Of a DNA stretch of 64,000 nucleotides, positions 63,340 to 64,000 are shown piece by piece. Position numbers and translations under genes: made by a program. The DNA is from Hybos culiciformis (Eukaryota; Arthropoda; Insecta; Diptera; Hybotidae). Within the stretch, counting starts at the first letter, position 1, and each line of letters opens with the position of its first letter. The DNA is taken from contig OZ023273.1 of the NCBI GenBank assembly GCA_964007475.1, positions 39,123,525 through 39,187,524 on the forward strand, read 5' to 3'. The notes beneath the pieces were generated by a model that did no database searches, was not told the origin of the DNA, and saw only the letters and a list, made by a program, of their open reading frames with translations.

Positions 63340-64000
63340 TATTATTATTATTATTATTATTTTTTCGATCTACAATTATTGGTTGTAAATTTGTTCTAAT
63401 ATTTGTTTGCTTGATAACAGCAGCAGCGGCGGTGGTATTTGTTATTGAATTTGTTGTAGTTGTGGAATAATGATCACTTAATGATGTTATATCATCTAAT
63501 TGATCATTTGTGGAATCATTAAGTAATTGGATGGAATCTACCGCTTGCAAAAGCATAGCAGTATCTGATACGCTATAAACGTCATTTTCTCCGAAAAATG
63601 TTGAAGACGAATCAGTTGAATATGTTAATGTGTATACATCACCAGCACCATTTGGGGCTTGCGATATTGTCAATGATAATGGAGCTGTTTCACCATTTGG
63701 TAATGATATAGCTAATGGTGGTGTTGAGTTTGGTGTATGTGGAGATAATGTTTCGTTTGTTGACGGCAATATAACTGCAGACGAACCATTTAAATTGGCA
63801 AATATTTGACCAGGATCTGAACATGTACGTTTTACAGCTACCTTAGTGCCACGTTTTAAAAGTTCTATCAAAGTAGCATCTTTGTTATCTGTAGACGTAC
63901 CTTGACTAATTGTACTAATGTTTGTGATTTTTTGAACAGTTTGTTTTTGTAATTGTAATGTTGTTATTTGTTGTCCATTTTGGGTTATAGTACTATTTGT
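56519..64000 (-). CDS. ELM2-SANT zinc-finger corepressor (MIDEAS/TRERF1/ZNF541 family), 5' end outside window
   Basis: Coding exons seen: 64000-62942 (open at the window edge), 62039-60075, 59279-59162, 58946-58882, 58001-57772, 56675-56519. Phases agree and give 1197 residues to the stop at 56521-56519; the N-terminus is missing. Order: LIELLKRGTKVAVKRT motif, an Asn-rich tract, MPDVLPSLAEFSNTFHSKDF motif, Gln/Asn/acidic disordered region, an ELM2 domain (core KVNIGTAYQATIP), a SANT domain, then two C2H2 fingers ending KVKSRSAHMKSHRP. This architecture and the final finger match vertebrate MIDEAS, TRERF1 and ZNF541. Those proteins scaffold HDAC1/2 in the MiDAC or related deacetylase complexes through ELM2-SANT. 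Nuclear corepressor function is inferred from the family. Confidence 0.88.
57772..58001 (-). CDS. ELM2-SANT gene exon, end of finger 1 and start of finger 2
   Basis: Begins SFTSKAALLGHTRIHCIGRN, completing finger 1 (C-x4-C...H-x3-H), then an Asn/Ser-rich linker of about 50 residues, and finally DDFPCKVCGK, the first half of finger 2. Ends with a two-base codon remainder before gtaaga. The wide Asn-rich spacing between the two fingers means they are unlikely to act as a tandem DNA-binding pair (inference). Confidence 0.87.
58882..58946 (-). CDS. ELM2-SANT gene exon, start of C2H2 finger 1
   Basis: A 65-nt exon reading QHKTHLSDHRPYVCEMPDCS, ending in Ala before a gtacgt donor. It supplies the Cys pair (CEMPDC) of the first C2H2 finger, whose His pair is in the next exon. 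The phase (two leading bases, complete codon at the end) matches both neighbours. Confidence 0.85.
59162..59279 (-). CDS. ELM2-SANT gene exon with second half of SANT
   Basis: A 118-nt exon (tgcag acceptor, gtgagt donor) that reads IRTKKSSECIQLYYFWKKLC, the third SANT helix with the typical KT..CxxxYYxWKK pattern, then DYKHTHLKQLDNIDSDDE. The last base plus the first two of the next exon make Gly. It was found by searching for the missing SANT half, since it is too short for a long open frame. Confidence 0.9.
60075..62039 (-). CDS. ELM2-SANT gene exon with ELM2 domain and first half of SANT
   Basis: A 1965-nt exon starting ERICSVTNNNNS and soon MPDVLPSLAEFSNTFHSKDF. A long Gln/Asn/Ser/Asp-rich part follows, then FIPKKQEVYRSKLRRPST, TPAPILNPDRKASGLYANLP, and the ELM2 core LGDEFEDAASLVAFLDDSKV-NIGTAYQATIP. 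The SANT domain begins LKWTPFEVEAFLKGLEKYGK and is split by the intron after DFYRISNE. An in-frame read-through past 60075 gives a false tail. ELM2 plus SANT is the HDAC1/2-binding module. Confidence 0.92.
62942..64000 (-). CDS. ELM2-SANT gene exon with LIELLKRGTKVAVKR motif and poly-Asn tract
   Basis: This exon is open from the window edge (TNSTITQNGQQITTLQLQ...) through DATLIELLKRGTKVAVKRTC, a conserved-looking block, then a Ser/Thr/Pro-rich region. It enters a tract of about 130 residues that is almost entirely Asn with scattered Ser, Ile and Thr (plus 62957-63362, an AAT/ATT microsatellite). It ends NHNNK at a gtaagt donor in phase 0. Interruptions by AGT, ATT and GTT codons show the tract has been diverging while staying in frame, which supports real translation. 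Confidence 0.82.
62957..63362 (-). repeat. Coding (AAT)n trinucleotide repeat, Asn-rich tract
   Basis: About 400 bp of near-pure att (plus) / aat (minus) repeat with sporadic act, ggt, gtt, caa and ata interruptions. In the gene's frame it encodes about 130 residues, mostly Asn. The other frames give long poly-Ile and poly-Leu open readings that are artefacts of the repeat. Confidence 0.95.

Noticed and set aside
62951..63470. Plus-strand poly-Ile and poly-Leu frames of 145 codons
   Set aside because: By-products of the ATT/AAT repeat; the minus-strand frame continues into recognisable protein on both sides of the tract.

Overview
This window is AT-rich nuclear DNA from an arthropod, almost certainly an insect. 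Genes carry GT-AG introns, proteins contain Q, N and S homopolymers, spacers are A/T-rich, and there are several families of small DNA transposons. The lineage below insect is not settled; the frequent ctacctacc/taggtaggta runs would suit Hemiptera or another AT-rich order, but this is only an inference.

Four protein-coding genes can be assembled from splice signals and reading phase. (1) Minus strand 28337-11254: a complete 24-coding-exon gene for the giant deubiquitinase USP34/puffyeye (puf). All exon phases join and give 3851 codons plus stop. (2) Plus strand 30980-34938: a complete nine-exon Ser/Thr protein phosphatase 5 gene (PpD3/PPP5C type, 496 aa), divergent from puf with about 2.6 kb between start codons. 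(3) Plus strand 41857-43693: a two-coding-exon C14orf119-like (DUF4508) protein of 180 aa. (4) Minus strand, running from beyond position 64000 down to 56519: the 3' part of a MIDEAS/TRERF1/ZNF541-type ELM2-SANT-zinc-finger corepressor, with an Asn-rich tract of about 130 residues.

The spaces between genes hold mobile-element relics whose borders can be read directly. They are a hAT relic with an exact 8-bp duplication (5083-6046), a decayed Tc1/mariner transposase (about 7690-7975), a 116-bp-arm hairpin (7171-7447), a Harbinger-type MITE with TAA duplication (36414-36798), a hAT-type MITE (47375-47772), and a probable retroelement-like repeat (40579-41158). Most striking are two copies in opposite orientation of a Foldback/Mutator-like element (28963-30218 and 37290-37761). 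Each is flanked by its own exact 9-bp duplication and built from palindromic repeats. One copy lies between the divergent puf and PP5 genes and carries a nested element; the other is inserted into the arm of a longer hairpin.

The first 5 kb and most of 43.7-56.5 kb contain no gene I can support. Two exon-like islands on the minus strand there (50779-50827 and 45834-45898) join in phase and may belong to an undetected transcript. No tRNA, rRNA, CRISPR or operon-like structure was seen. The genes are ordinary conserved eukaryotic genes; the novelty lies mainly in the repeats.
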